From Alphaproteobacteria bacterium (GTDB lineage Bacteria > Pseudomonadota > Alphaproteobacteria > Rhodobacterales > Rhodobacteraceae): DNA of 64,000 nucleotides. Shown here in pieces: positions 44,347-53,322 of the stretch. The notes beneath the pieces were generated by a model. That model worked only from the letters and a program-made list of their open reading frames with translations. It had not been told where the DNA came from and did not search any database. Each line of letters opens with the position of its first letter. Position 1 is the stretch's first letter. Made by a program: the position numbers and the translations under genes. Where the stretch lies: positions 16,076-80,075 of the forward strand of contig JAUIBL010000015.1 of assembly GCA_030428355.1 (NCBI GenBank), given 5' to 3'.

Positions 44347-45624
44347 ATGTCCGACAACAGGGTCCTGATCGCCGGGGGCGGCATCGCAGGTTTGACGCTT
44401 GGGCTGACGCTGCACCAGATCGGCGTGCCCTTCACTGTGTTCGAATCCGCGCGCGAGATGAAGCCGCTGGGCGTTGGCATCAACCTGCAACCGAACGCCG
44501 TGCGCGAGCTGTTCGATCTTGGCATCACCGCAGACGATCTGGACAAGGTGGGACTGCCCGCAAAGGAATGGGCACTGGTCGGTCTGAACGGGCGCGAGGT
44601 CTATTCCGAACCGCGCGGGCTGGGTGCCGGGTACAATTGGCCGCAATACGCCGTGCATCGCGGGCAGTTGCACATGCTGCTTTACGAGACATTGATCGCG
44701 CGGGCGGGTGCGGATGCCGTCCAGCTTGGCGCAAAGGTTACGTCCTACGCACAGGATGGGTCCGGCGTCACGGCGCGGATCGTTTCGACTGCCGGAGAGA
44801 GAGAGGAGCGCGGCCGCATTCTGATCGCCGCCGATGGCATCCATTCCGCGATCCGCGCGCAGATGTATCCCGACCAACCACCGATACACTGGGGTGGGGC
44901 CGTCATGTGGCGCGGCACGGTTCGGGCCAAGCCATTGCGCACCGACTCGTCCTTTGTCGGGCTGGGGACACATCGGCACCGGATGGTGATCTACCCGATC
45001 TCTGCGCCCGATGCGGACGGTATGTCGCTGATCAACTGGATTGCCGAAGTCACGATGGACGATGCAGGCGGCTGGCAGCAGGACGGCTGGTTCAAACCGG
45101 TCGAGATCGACGAGTTCATCCATCATTTCAAGGATTTTCGATACGACTGGCTGGATGTCCCCGCAATGCTGCGCGGGGCGGATTGCGCTTATGTGAACCC
45201 GATGATCGACCGCGACCCGGTGCCAAGCTGGGTCGATGGCGCGGTGGCTCTGATGGGCGATGCGGCGCATGCGATGTATCCGACCGGATCGAACGGGGCG
45301 AGCCAGGCGATTGTCGACGCGCGTGTGATCGGGGCGAAGATGGTGGAGCATGGTGTGACAGAGGCGGCGCTTGCGGCCTATGATGCGCAGCTTTGTGGCC
45401 CAGTGTCGGAATTGGTGCTGCGCAACCGCGGTGCGGGGCCGTTCGGGCTGCTCAATCTGCTCGATGAGCGCTGTGGCGGTATCTTTGATGACATCGAAGA
45501 CGTGATCCCCGCTGCGGAACGCACGGATTTCATGGCGAAATACAAGGCAGCAGCCGGGTTTGCCATCGAAACGCTGAACGCCGCTGATCCGACAATCCCG
45601 GCAGGGGCGCGCGTCAACGGCTGA
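44347..45624 (+). CDS. FAD-dependent monooxygenase (PhzS/salicylate hydroxylase-like) in the pca cluster
   Basis: This 425-residue group A flavoprotein hydroxylase has VLIAGGGIAGLTLGLTLHQ, the mid motif ADGIHSAIR, and GDAAHAMYPTGSNGASQAIV. GVGINLQPNAVREL and LNLLDERCGG resemble the PhzS-type 'flavin-dependent oxidoreductase' group. It lies 45 bp after pcaB and 62 bp before pcaF on the same strand, so it is probably co-transcribed with pca genes. No step of the standard pathway needs it; it may hydroxylate another aromatic acid into the pathway. Substrate unknown. Confidence 0.88.
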   Translation: MSDNRVLIAGGGIAGLTLGLTLHQIGVPFTVFESAREMKPLGVGINLQPNAVRELFDLGITADDLDKVGLPAKEWALVGLNGREVYSEPRGLGAGYNWPQYAVHRGQLHMLLYETLIARAGADAVQLGAKVTSYAQDGSGVTARIVSTAGEREERGRILIAADGIHSAIRAQMYPDQPPIHWGGAVMWRGTVRAKPLRTDSSFVGLGTHRHRMVIYPISAPDADGMSLINWIAEVTMDDAGGWQQDGWFKPVEIDEFIHHFKDFRYDWLDVPAMLRGADCAYVNPMIDRDPVPSWVDGAVALMGDAAHAMYPTGSNGASQAIVDARVIGAKMVEHGVTEAALAAYDAQLCGPVSELVLRNRGAGPFGLLNLLDERCGGIFDDIEDVIPAAERTDFMAKYKAAAGFAIETLNAADPTIPAGARVNG

Positions 45625-45686
45625 CTTGCATCTTGGTCCGCTTTCGACGCCATATGCACCAAGCCTGACCAAACCGGAGCCGCCCG

Positions 45687-46889
<1,203 letters not shown>

Positions 46890-46917
46890 GGCACATTACG
46901 GCACAATAAGAATGAAA

Positions 46918-46943
46918 TCGGCCCGACAGATGTGCCGGGCCGA
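46918..46943 (-). terminator. Terminator after cynS
   Basis: TCGGCCCG...CGGGCCGA is a perfect 8-bp stem with a 10-nt loop. On the minus strand it is followed by TTTCATTCTTATT, so it can end the leftward cyanate operon. A second hairpin (CGAGGTGGG/CCCGCCTCG with one G-U pair) lies between it and the cynS stop. Confidence 0.6.
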
Positions 46944-46984
46944 CTGGGAGGGAACACGAGGCGGGGTTTCCCACCTCGACAGGA

Positions 46985-47455
46985 TCACCAGGAATTGTAG
47001 GCGAGATACTTGCCCGACATCTCGAGCTTCACGCGATCGCCCTTTTCATGCGGCACGCGGGTCAGCTGCATGTCAAAGTCGATGGCCGACATGATGCCTG
47101 TGCCGAACTTTTCCTCGATCAGCGCCTTGATGGTCGGGCCATAGACGCCGACGATCTCGTAAAGGCGGTAGATGCAGGGGTCCGTGGGTACGGCCTGCGA
47201 CCACACTTTGGTGGGCGGCTCTTCCAGCACGCTGGCCGCTTCCTGCAGCAGACCCATGACCGAAACAAGCGCCTCGGCCTTTTCCTTGGGAAACGCGTTC
47301 ATGCCCATGCAGGCCGAATGCGTCCAGACCGGAGACATGTCGATCTTCTCGGCGATGCCCTCCCATGTCATGCCGGCCTGTTTCTTGGCCGACAGGATCA
47401 TCATCGTCACGTCTTCCTTGGTCATCATGACTGGCACCTCGTAATTGTCTTTCAT
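46985..47455 (-). CDS. cynS: Cyanate hydratase (cyanase)
   Basis: The 156-residue enzyme breaks down cyanate with bicarbonate to ammonia and CO2. The catalytic residues Arg97, Glu100 and Ser123 (equivalent to Arg96, Glu99 and Ser122 of E. coli) lie in IYRLYEIVGVYG and GIMSAIDFDMQL. The protein ends MSGKYLAYNSW, typical of CynS. It follows an ABC transporter and a DUF1348 gene on the same strand and is the last gene of that operon. Confidence 0.97.
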   Translation of the reverse strand: MKDNYEVPVMMTKEDVTMMILSAKKQAGMTWEGIAEKIDMSPVWTHSACMGMNAFPKEKAEALVSVMGLLQEAASVLEEPPTKVWSQAVPTDPCIYRLYEIVGVYGPTIKALIEEKFGTGIMSAIDFDMQLTRVPHEKGDRVKLEMSGKYLAYNSW

Positions 47456-47491
47456 TGTTTTTCCTCCTGGGTCGTATGTAAATTCAGTAAG

Positions 47492-47971
47492 TCACAGCCC
47501 GAGTTCGGTCAGGCCGGGATGGTTGTCGGGGCGGCGGCCCTGCGGCCAGTGAAACAGTCGGTCGGTCTCTGCGATGGGCACATCGTTTATCGAGGCGTGG
47601 CGCACGGCCATGTAGCCAAGTGCGTCAAACTCCCAGTTCTCGTTGCCGTAAGCGCGGAACCACTGGCCGGACTCGTCATGCCATTCGTAGCAAAAGCGCA
47701 CGGCGATCCGGTTGCCGTCATGCGCCCAGATCTCCTTGATCAGGCGATACCCGTTTTCCTTGGACCATTTCCGGGTCAGGAACGCTTCGACCTCAGCGCG
47801 TCCGTTCAGAAACTCGTCCCGGTTCCGCCAGCGGGTGTCCCGCGTATAGGCCAGCGCGACCTTTGCGGGATCGCGGCTGTTCCACGCATCCTCGGCAATC
47901 CGCACCTTCTGCACCGCGTCCTCAAAAGAGAACGGGGGCAGGGGCGCGCGGGGGGTGTCCTGATGTGTCAT
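47492..47971 (-). CDS. DUF1348 / NTF2-like (SnoaL-like) protein
   Basis: The 159-residue protein is a DUF1348 member: [40 protein letters not shown], and [20 protein letters not shown], an alpha+beta cone fold like NTF2. Function of the family is unproven. Co-transcription between the ABC ATPase gene (16 bp) and cynS (36 bp) suggests a role in nitrogen or cyanate metabolism. Confidence 0.85.
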   Translation of the reverse strand: MTHQDTPRAPLPPFSFEDAVQKVRIAEDAWNSRDPAKVALAYTRDTRWRNRDEFLNGRAEVEAFLTRKWSKENGYRLIKEIWAHDGNRIAVRFCYEWHDESGQWFRAYGNENWEFDALGYMAVRHASINDVPIAETDRLFHWPQGRRPDNHPGLTELGL

Positions 47972-47987
47972 CCCCGAAAACCCCTAT

Positions 47988-48890
47988 TCACTCATTCACC
48001 GCCCGCAAGGGCGGCGGGGCGCTGGGTTCGTCCTCGGCGGCCGTCTTGTCGATCCGAACCGTTTCCGGGCGCTGATCGGCATCGTCGCTTTGCTTGCCCG
48101 CCAGTTCCTTGGAGCGCTGTCCGAGGAAGTGCACCAGATGGTTGCGGATCGCATAGTAGTTCGGGTGCTCGACAATCTCGGTCCGGCTGCGTGGGCGCGG
48201 GATGGTGATCTCGACCGATTCCGCCACGCGGGCAAAGGGCCCGTTGGTCATCAGCAGGATGCGGTCGGCAAGCAGGATCGCCTCGTCGATGTCATGGGTG
48301 ATCATGAACACGGTCTGTTCCGTACCTGCCCAGACCTTGATCAGCTCTTCCTGAATGGTGCCCCGAGTCAGCGCATCCAGAGCGCCGAACGGTTCATCCA
48401 GAAGCAGCAGTTTGGGTTGGTTGGCAAAGGCCCGCGCAATGGACACACGCTGACGCATACCGCCCGACAACTGGCTGGGCTTGCGGTGAACCACGTCACC
48501 TTCAAGCCCCACCTTTGCAAGATAATCACGGGCATGCGCCTCGACCTTGTCGGCCGACCAGTCGGGATGTCGGGCCTTGACCCCGAAGGTCACGTTTTTC
48601 AGCGCCGACAGCCAAGGCAGCAGAGAGTAGTTCTGGAACACCACGCCCCGGTCCAGCGACGGGCCCGAGACTTCGAATCCGTCCATCTTGACCACACCCG
48701 ACGTGGGTTCGGCCAGACCGGCAAGGATATTCATGATCGTGGACTTGCCGCATCCGGAATGACCAAGGATGCAGACAAATTCGCCTGTTTCGATCCCGAA
48801 GCTGGCGTTCTCGAAAACGGTCATCATGCCGCCCGCGCCATCCGGGTATTGCTGGGTCAATCGCTCTATACTGAGAAAAGGTTTCGCCAT
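47988..48890 (-). CDS. Cyanate/nitrate-type ABC transporter ATP-binding protein
   Basis: This 300-residue ATPase of the NrtD/SsuB/TauB group has Walker A GHSGCGKST, signature LSGGMRQRVSIARAF and Walker B LLLLDEPFGALD, followed by MITHDIDEAILLADRI. A C-terminal tail of about 45 residues is low-complexity and acidic/proline-rich. It energises uptake through the adjacent permease, 12 bp upstream. With cynS at the end of the operon, cyanate is the likely substrate. Confidence 0.92.
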   Translation of the reverse strand: MAKPFLSIERLTQQYPDGAGGMMTVFENASFGIETGEFVCILGHSGCGKSTIMNILAGLAEPTSGVVKMDGFEVSGPSLDRGVVFQNYSLLPWLSALKNVTFGVKARHPDWSADKVEAHARDYLAKVGLEGDVVHRKPSQLSGGMRQRVSIARAFANQPKLLLLDEPFGALDALTRGTIQEELIKVWAGTEQTVFMITHDIDEAILLADRILLMTNGPFARVAESVEITIPRPRSRTEIVEHPNYYAIRNHLVHFLGQRSKELAGKQSDDADQRPETVRIDKTAAEDEPSAPPPLRAVNE

Positions 48891-48902
48891 GGGGTGTCTC
48901 CT

Positions 48903-49739
48903 TTATTCGGCGTAGGCGACCGCGCGCTGCAGGACACCGAAGGCCGAGTCCAGCAGCATGCCGACAACGCCGATCATGAGGATTGAGAAGATGACCGAGG
49001 TCAGGTCGAGGTTGTTCCACTCGTTCCAGACGTAGTAGCCAATGCCGGTGCCACCGACGAGCATCTCGGCCGCGACGATCACCAGCCACGCGATGCCGAT
49101 GGAAATCCGCATCCCCGTGACGATGGTGGGGGCGGCGGCGGGCAGGATGACGGTGAAGGCTGTCTTGAGCGGGCTCAACTCGTGCGTCCGGGCGACATTG
49201 ACCCAGTCCTTGCGCACCCCGGCCACGCCGAACGCGGTGTTCAGCAACATGGGCCAGATCGAACAGACGAAGATCACGAAAATCGCGGAAGCCTCGGAAT
49301 CCTGAATGATGAACAGCGCCAGCGGCATCCATGCCAGCGGCGAGATCGGGCGCAGCACCTGAATGAACGGGTTGAACGCCTTGTAGGCGACCTGGCTCAT
49401 GCCGATCAGAAAGCCGAGCGGAATGGCGACCAAAGCGGCGAGGAAATAGCCGGTCAACACGCGATAGATCGAATACCCGATCTGAATGCCGATGCCCTTG
49501 TCGTTGGGGCCCGCGTCATAGAACGGGTTGCTCAACTGCTCCCACGCCTTGGCAAAGACCTGGCTGGGTGGCGGCACACCGGCTTTCTGAACGCCCCCAC
49601 CGGTGAGGCGCTCATACTCGGTCAGCTCGCTTGCGGCCTTCTGTGCCGGGATGGCGGCCTCCCAGATCAGGAGGCCCACCACCAGCATGGCGATCGACAG
49701 GATCGCAGCGCGCTTGTTGACGGAAAGACTGTCCAGCAT
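48903..49739 (-). CDS. Cyanate/nitrate-type ABC transporter permease
   Basis: The 278-residue permease has about six helices and the EAA-like loop ARTHELSPLKTAFTVILPAA that docks the ATPase. It also has PISPLAWMPLALFIIQDSEA, typical of NrtB/SsuC permeases. The N-terminus has one extra helix before a short periplasmic loop, as in NrtB. It lies 3 bp after the binding-protein gene. Confidence 0.92.
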   Translation of the reverse strand: MLDSLSVNKRAAILSIAMLVVGLLIWEAAIPAQKAASELTEYERLTGGGVQKAGVPPPSQVFAKAWEQLSNPFYDAGPNDKGIGIQIGYSIYRVLTGYFLAALVAIPLGFLIGMSQVAYKAFNPFIQVLRPISPLAWMPLALFIIQDSEASAIFVIFVCSIWPMLLNTAFGVAGVRKDWVNVARTHELSPLKTAFTVILPAAAPTIVTGMRISIGIAWLVIVAAEMLVGGTGIGYYVWNEWNNLDLTSVIFSILMIGVVGMLLDSAFGVLQRAVAYAE

Positions 49740-49742
49740 GGA

Positions 49743-51131
49743 TCAGCCCCGTCCGATTGCGAAGCTGGACACATAGGCTTCGGGTTCCGCCGGATCGAAG
49801 GTCTTGCCCATGATCGTGTGCGACTTGTATGTGACGTCCGGCGCTTCGTAGCCGAGGTCTTCCATCACCTTCTTGGCGTCGGCGGCCAGGTAAACCTGTT
49901 CGGCTACGGCCTTGTAATCGATGTCGCCTTCGATGTAGCCCCAACGCTTCATCTGGGTGAGGATCCACACACCCATCGAATGCCAGGGGAACGGGTCAAA
50001 GTCGATCCGGTCGGGCACGCGTTGCACGTTGCCCAGACCATCTGCAAAGGTGCCGGTCAGGACCTGTTCGATCACTTCCACCGGCTGGTTGAGATAGTTC
50101 GTGGGCGCAATCGCGGCCGAGATTTCCTTGCGGTTCTCGGGGTTTGACGCGAATTGGGTTGCGTCGATGATCGACTTGAGCAGCGCGCCATAGGTGTTCG
50201 GCAATTCGGTCGCAAAGGACAGCGGAGCCGCAAAGGCACAGCAGGGATGCCCCTCCCAGATCTCCTTGGTCAGAAGATGGATGAAGCCGATGCCTTCCCA
50301 GACCGCGCGCTGGTTGAACGGGTCGGGTGACAGGTAGCCGTCAAGGTTTCCCGCGCGCAGGTTTGCAACCATTTCGGGCGGCGGCACCACGCGGATCTGG
50401 ATGTCGACATCTGGGTCAAGGCCGAATTCGGCAACGTAGTAGCGCAGCAGGAAGTTGTGCATCGAGTATTCGAACGGCACGCCGAAGGTAAATCCCTTCC
50501 ACTGTGTCGGGTCGCGCTTGTCGAGATGTTCATTCGACAGCACGATGGCCTGACCGTTGATGTTCTCGACGGCGGGCATGATGTAGGGTGTTGCCACAGA
50601 CCCCGCGCCCAGCGTCATGGCCAGCGGCATCGGCGTCAGCATGTGGGACGCGTCATATTCCCCCGACAGCGACTTGTCGCGCGCCACGGCCCAGCCGGCG
50701 GTCTTGATGACCTGTGCATTCAGGCCATAGCGTTCGTAAAAGCCCATGGGCTGCGCCATGATGATCGGGGTGGCGCAGGTGATCGGCACGAAGCCGATGT
50801 TGAGATCGGTTTTTTCCGGCGTGCCCAGATTATCAAGGATCGCGGCCTTGGCTTCGTTGATCGGGAAGACAGACGCGAGGGCCGCTGCCACCGTGCTGCC
50901 GCCCAGCATCCCCATGAAGGACCGGCGGCCAATGTCACTTTGGCCAAAGACCGAGCGGACGATGGCGCTTTCCACAGCGCGCTCGAGCATCTGTTCGGAG
51001 GACATCTGCGACGGGTCGGCGTCCTGGGTTGCATGGGTGTGACCGGCGGCGCAGCTTGTGCAACCGCAATCCGCGCCGTGACGCAGGTCCGTGTCTGCGG
51101 AAAACGGGTTTCCTAGGCTCTTGATCGTCAT
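49743..51131 (-). CDS. CmpA/NrtA-type ABC transporter substrate-binding protein with Cys-rich N-terminal extension
   Basis: The 462-residue protein is the ligand-binding component of a nitrate/cyanate-type ABC importer (PITCATPIIMAQPMGFYERYG; FTFGVPFEYSMHNFLLRYYV). A Tat-like signal, IGRRSFMGMLGGSTVAAALA, begins only at residue 68. It is preceded by an extension with DCGCTSCAAGHTH (Cys22, 24, 27; His31, 33), which could bind a metal. The ATG at 51131 is the best start; it lies 216 bp from the divergent regulator. Cyanate as ligand is inferred from cynS. Confidence 0.9.
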   Translation of the reverse strand: MTIKSLGNPFSADTDLRHGADCGCTSCAAGHTHATQDADPSQMSSEQMLERAVESAIVRSVFGQSDIGRRSFMGMLGGSTVAAALASVFPINEAKAAILDNLGTPEKTDLNIGFVPITCATPIIMAQPMGFYERYGLNAQVIKTAGWAVARDKSLSGEYDASHMLTPMPLAMTLGAGSVATPYIMPAVENINGQAIVLSNEHLDKRDPTQWKGFTFGVPFEYSMHNFLLRYYVAEFGLDPDVDIQIRVVPPPEMVANLRAGNLDGYLSPDPFNQRAVWEGIGFIHLLTKEIWEGHPCCAFAAPLSFATELPNTYGALLKSIIDATQFASNPENRKEISAAIAPTNYLNQPVEVIEQVLTGTFADGLGNVQRVPDRIDFDPFPWHSMGVWILTQMKRWGYIEGDIDYKAVAEQVYLAADAKKVMEDLGYEAPDVTYKSHTIMGKTFDPAEPEAYVSSFAIGRG

Positions 51132-51281
51132 GTGCAGTCCCCTGTTTGGTGGATGTTCCTTGAGGTTGGCATCATCGTGACAGGTGGAGTGACCTTGCAA
51201 AACCGAGTGCTCAATATTTGTTCGAACTGTAAAAATAATATAAAAACAGAAGGTTGCATGAATTTTGCGGTAACGAGAATT

Positions 51282-51311
51282 TACGATAAATCGTATATTA
51301 CGAAATTTCGT
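51282..51311. promoter_or_regulatory. Overlapping palindromes in the cyn/regulator divergent promoter
   Basis: Three overlapping perfect dyads occur in 30 bp: TACGAT-AA-ATCGTA (51282-51295), TCGTA-TAT-TACGA (51291-51303) and ACGAAATTTCGT (51300-51311). They lie 37-66 bp upstream of the regulator start and 150-180 bp from the cyn operon start. This looks like an upstream activator site for the Fis-type regulator encoded next door. The whole gap is AT-rich. Confidence 0.55.
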
Positions 51312-51347
51312 TAGACTGTTCTGCGCTGCGGCGTCATCTTTGTCGCT

Positions 51348-53213
51348 ATGCTCGATGATCTAACCCGTTCTGATTCCCTTCTCGCCGCTTTCCCCGATGC
51401 GGCGCTGCTTCTTGACACGACCACGGACAGGGTCGTGGCGCTCAATCCAAGGGCGGCGACGCTGCTTGGCGTCGACGGTGACACGGACCAACCCATCCGG
51501 TTCTCGGCGTTTCTGGGAAAAGCGCTTGCGACCTTCATTGTCTTTGTCGAAGAGGTGGATCACCGGGGCGAGTGCTGGACGCGGGATGTCCCCCTGACGA
51601 CCTATGGCGGACAGCCCCTGCGCTGCGAAATCCGCGCACGGGGTGTGCCGGATCAGCCGGGATGGCTGCTGCTCAGCTTCACCGATCTCGATGCCTTCGA
51701 CAAACGCACCCAGATTGCGGAAGCCGCCGAACTGCACCGAGCCGGATTGCTCGAATGGAAACGGGCCGAGACTTTCTTTGCCGAACTGGAACGCCAGAAC
51801 CAATTGATCCTGAATGCGGCGGGCGAGGGGATTTATGGTGTGAATGCCGAGGGCAAGACCACCTTCGTCAACCGCGCCGCGCAGGAAATGCTGGGCTGGA
51901 CCACGCAGGATTTGCTGGGCAAGGACATCCATTCGATGATCCACCATCACCACCTCAATGGCGAGGTTTACCCGTCGCAGCAATGCCCGATCTACCGCTC
52001 CTTCCGCTTTGAACAGGTCAATCGCATCGAAGACGAGGTGTTTTGGCGCAAGGATGGCAAACCCATTCGCGTCGAATATGTCTCGACCCCGATCTATGAT
52101 CAGAAGGTGCTCGCGGGGGCCGTGGTCATCTTCCGCGACATCACCGAGCGTAAGGAAGGCGAACGCAAGCTGCGCGAGGCGCTGGACGAAGTTGCGGCTC
52201 TGCGGGACCGGCTGGAACAAGAGAACGAATACCTGCAAGAGGCCATCAGCTCGGAACGCGCGCATCACGACATCATCGGCAGCTCGCCTGCGATCCGTCA
52301 GGTCGTGACGCGCATCGACCTTGTGGCGGGCACCGACGCGACCGTGCTGATCACCGGAGAGGCGGGCACCGGCAAGGCGCTGGTCGCCACCGAAATCCAC
52401 AAGGCCAGCCCCCGGTCGCGCCGCCCCCTGATCCATTTCAAATGCGGCTCGGTCGCGCCCGAGGATGTCGAGGCGGAACTGTTCGGCCATGTGCGCGGGG
52501 CTGGCCCCAACGCCACGCGCGACAAGCCGGGCAAGCTTGAACTCGCCCATGGCGGGTCACTGTTTCTGGACGATGTCGAGGAACTGCCTTTCGAAATTCA
52601 GGGCAAGCTGCTTCATGCGCTGCAGAAAAGCGCCGTCACTCGCGTTGGTGACACGCGGGAGAAGCCGCTCGACATCCGGGTGATCGCGGCCACGACGCAG
52701 GCACCGACCGACACCCGCACAGGCAATCGCATCCGCGAGGACCTGTATCTGTTCCTCAACGTCTTTCCGATCTCCTGCATGCCGCTGCGGGATCGGCTGG
52801 AGGACATTCCGCTGCTTGCCGCGCACCTGCTGAAGCTGGCTTGTCGTCGGCATGGCCGCCCCGTGCCGGTGCTGACCGAACGGGTGGTCCAGCAGATGCA
52901 GGCCTATCACTGGCCGGGCAACGTGCGCGAATTGCACAACGTCATCGAACGCGCCGCCATCGTGTCTCGCGACCGGAAACTGGTGCTCGAACTGGGTGGA
53001 GGCGGGCAGGTGGCGTCGCCAACCAACGCCACGGTCCGCACCGAAGCCGAGATGCAGGACATGATGCGCCGCAACATCATTGCCGCGCTGCGCGAAACCG
53101 GGGGCAAGGTCTCTGGTCCTTCGGGCGCTGCGGCGCTGCTGGATGTGCAGCCCACCACGCTTTATTCCCGGATCAAGGTCCTTGGCATCGACCGGTCGGC
53201 GATCCTGTCCTGA
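51348..53213 (+). CDS. PAS-AAA+-Fis family regulator with degenerate GAFTGA loop
   Basis: The 621-residue protein is built like a sigma-54 activator: PAS-like region (20-90), a second PAS (150-265), AAA+ domain (about 303-540) and a Fis-type helix-turn-helix at the end (AAALLDVQPTTLYSRIKVLG). Walker A is GEAGTGK (337-343). The loop that contacts sigma-54, normally GAFTGA, reads GAGPNA (384-389), and Walker B has Asp408-Asp409 instead of Asp-Glu. It is therefore unlikely to remodel sigma-54 polymerase; TyrR-like control of sigma-70 promoters is more likely. Divergent from the cyn operon, it probably controls it. Confidence 0.9.
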   Translation: MLDDLTRSDSLLAAFPDAALLLDTTTDRVVALNPRAATLLGVDGDTDQPIRFSAFLGKALATFIVFVEEVDHRGECWTRDVPLTTYGGQPLRCEIRARGVPDQPGWLLLSFTDLDAFDKRTQIAEAAELHRAGLLEWKRAETFFAELERQNQLILNAAGEGIYGVNAEGKTTFVNRAAQEMLGWTTQDLLGKDIHSMIHHHHLNGEVYPSQQCPIYRSFRFEQVNRIEDEVFWRKDGKPIRVEYVSTPIYDQKVLAGAVVIFRDITERKEGERKLREALDEVAALRDRLEQENEYLQEAISSERAHHDIIGSSPAIRQVVTRIDLVAGTDATVLITGEAGTGKALVATEIHKASPRSRRPLIHFKCGSVAPEDVEAELFGHVRGAGPNATRDKPGKLELAHGGSLFLDDVEELPFEIQGKLLHALQKSAVTRVGDTREKPLDIRVIAATTQAPTDTRTGNRIREDLYLFLNVFPISCMPLRDRLEDIPLLAAHLLKLACRRHGRPVPVLTERVVQQMQAYHWPGNVRELHNVIERAAIVSRDRKLVLELGGGGQVASPTNATVRTEAEMQDMMRRNIIAALRETGGKVSGPSGAAALLDVQPTTLYSRIKVLGIDRSAILS

Positions 53214-53268
53214 CACCGCAAGGCCGATTGCGCTTCGGGGTGGCGCAGGACACATCTGATCCGTACGG

Positions 53269-53282
53269 TTGACGCAGATCAA
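53269..53282. promoter_or_regulatory. FNR/CRP-family box upstream of the SIS-nagA genes
   Basis: TTGACGCAGATCAA fits the FnrL/Dnr consensus TTGAy-N4-rTCAA exactly and is part of an 18-bp perfect dyad, GGTTGA-N6-TCAACC (53267-53284). It lies 41 bp upstream of the SIS gene start. Oxygen- or nitric-oxide-linked control of amino-sugar catabolism would be unexpected. Confidence 0.55.
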
Positions 53283-53322
53283 CCAGACGCTTCGCGCAGA
53301 TCGCAACTACAAGGCCGTGACC

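Noticed and set aside
44170..45672. A 500-codon leftward frame over the FAD monooxygenase
   Set aside because: Composition is shadow-like and it overlaps a protein with intact flavoprotein motifs.
51132..51347. Possible sigma-54 promoter in the cyn gap
   Set aside because: TGG...TTGCA- and GAGCAC...TTGCA-like pairs occur, but the GG-to-GC spacing is one base off in each, and the adjacent activator lacks GAFTGA.
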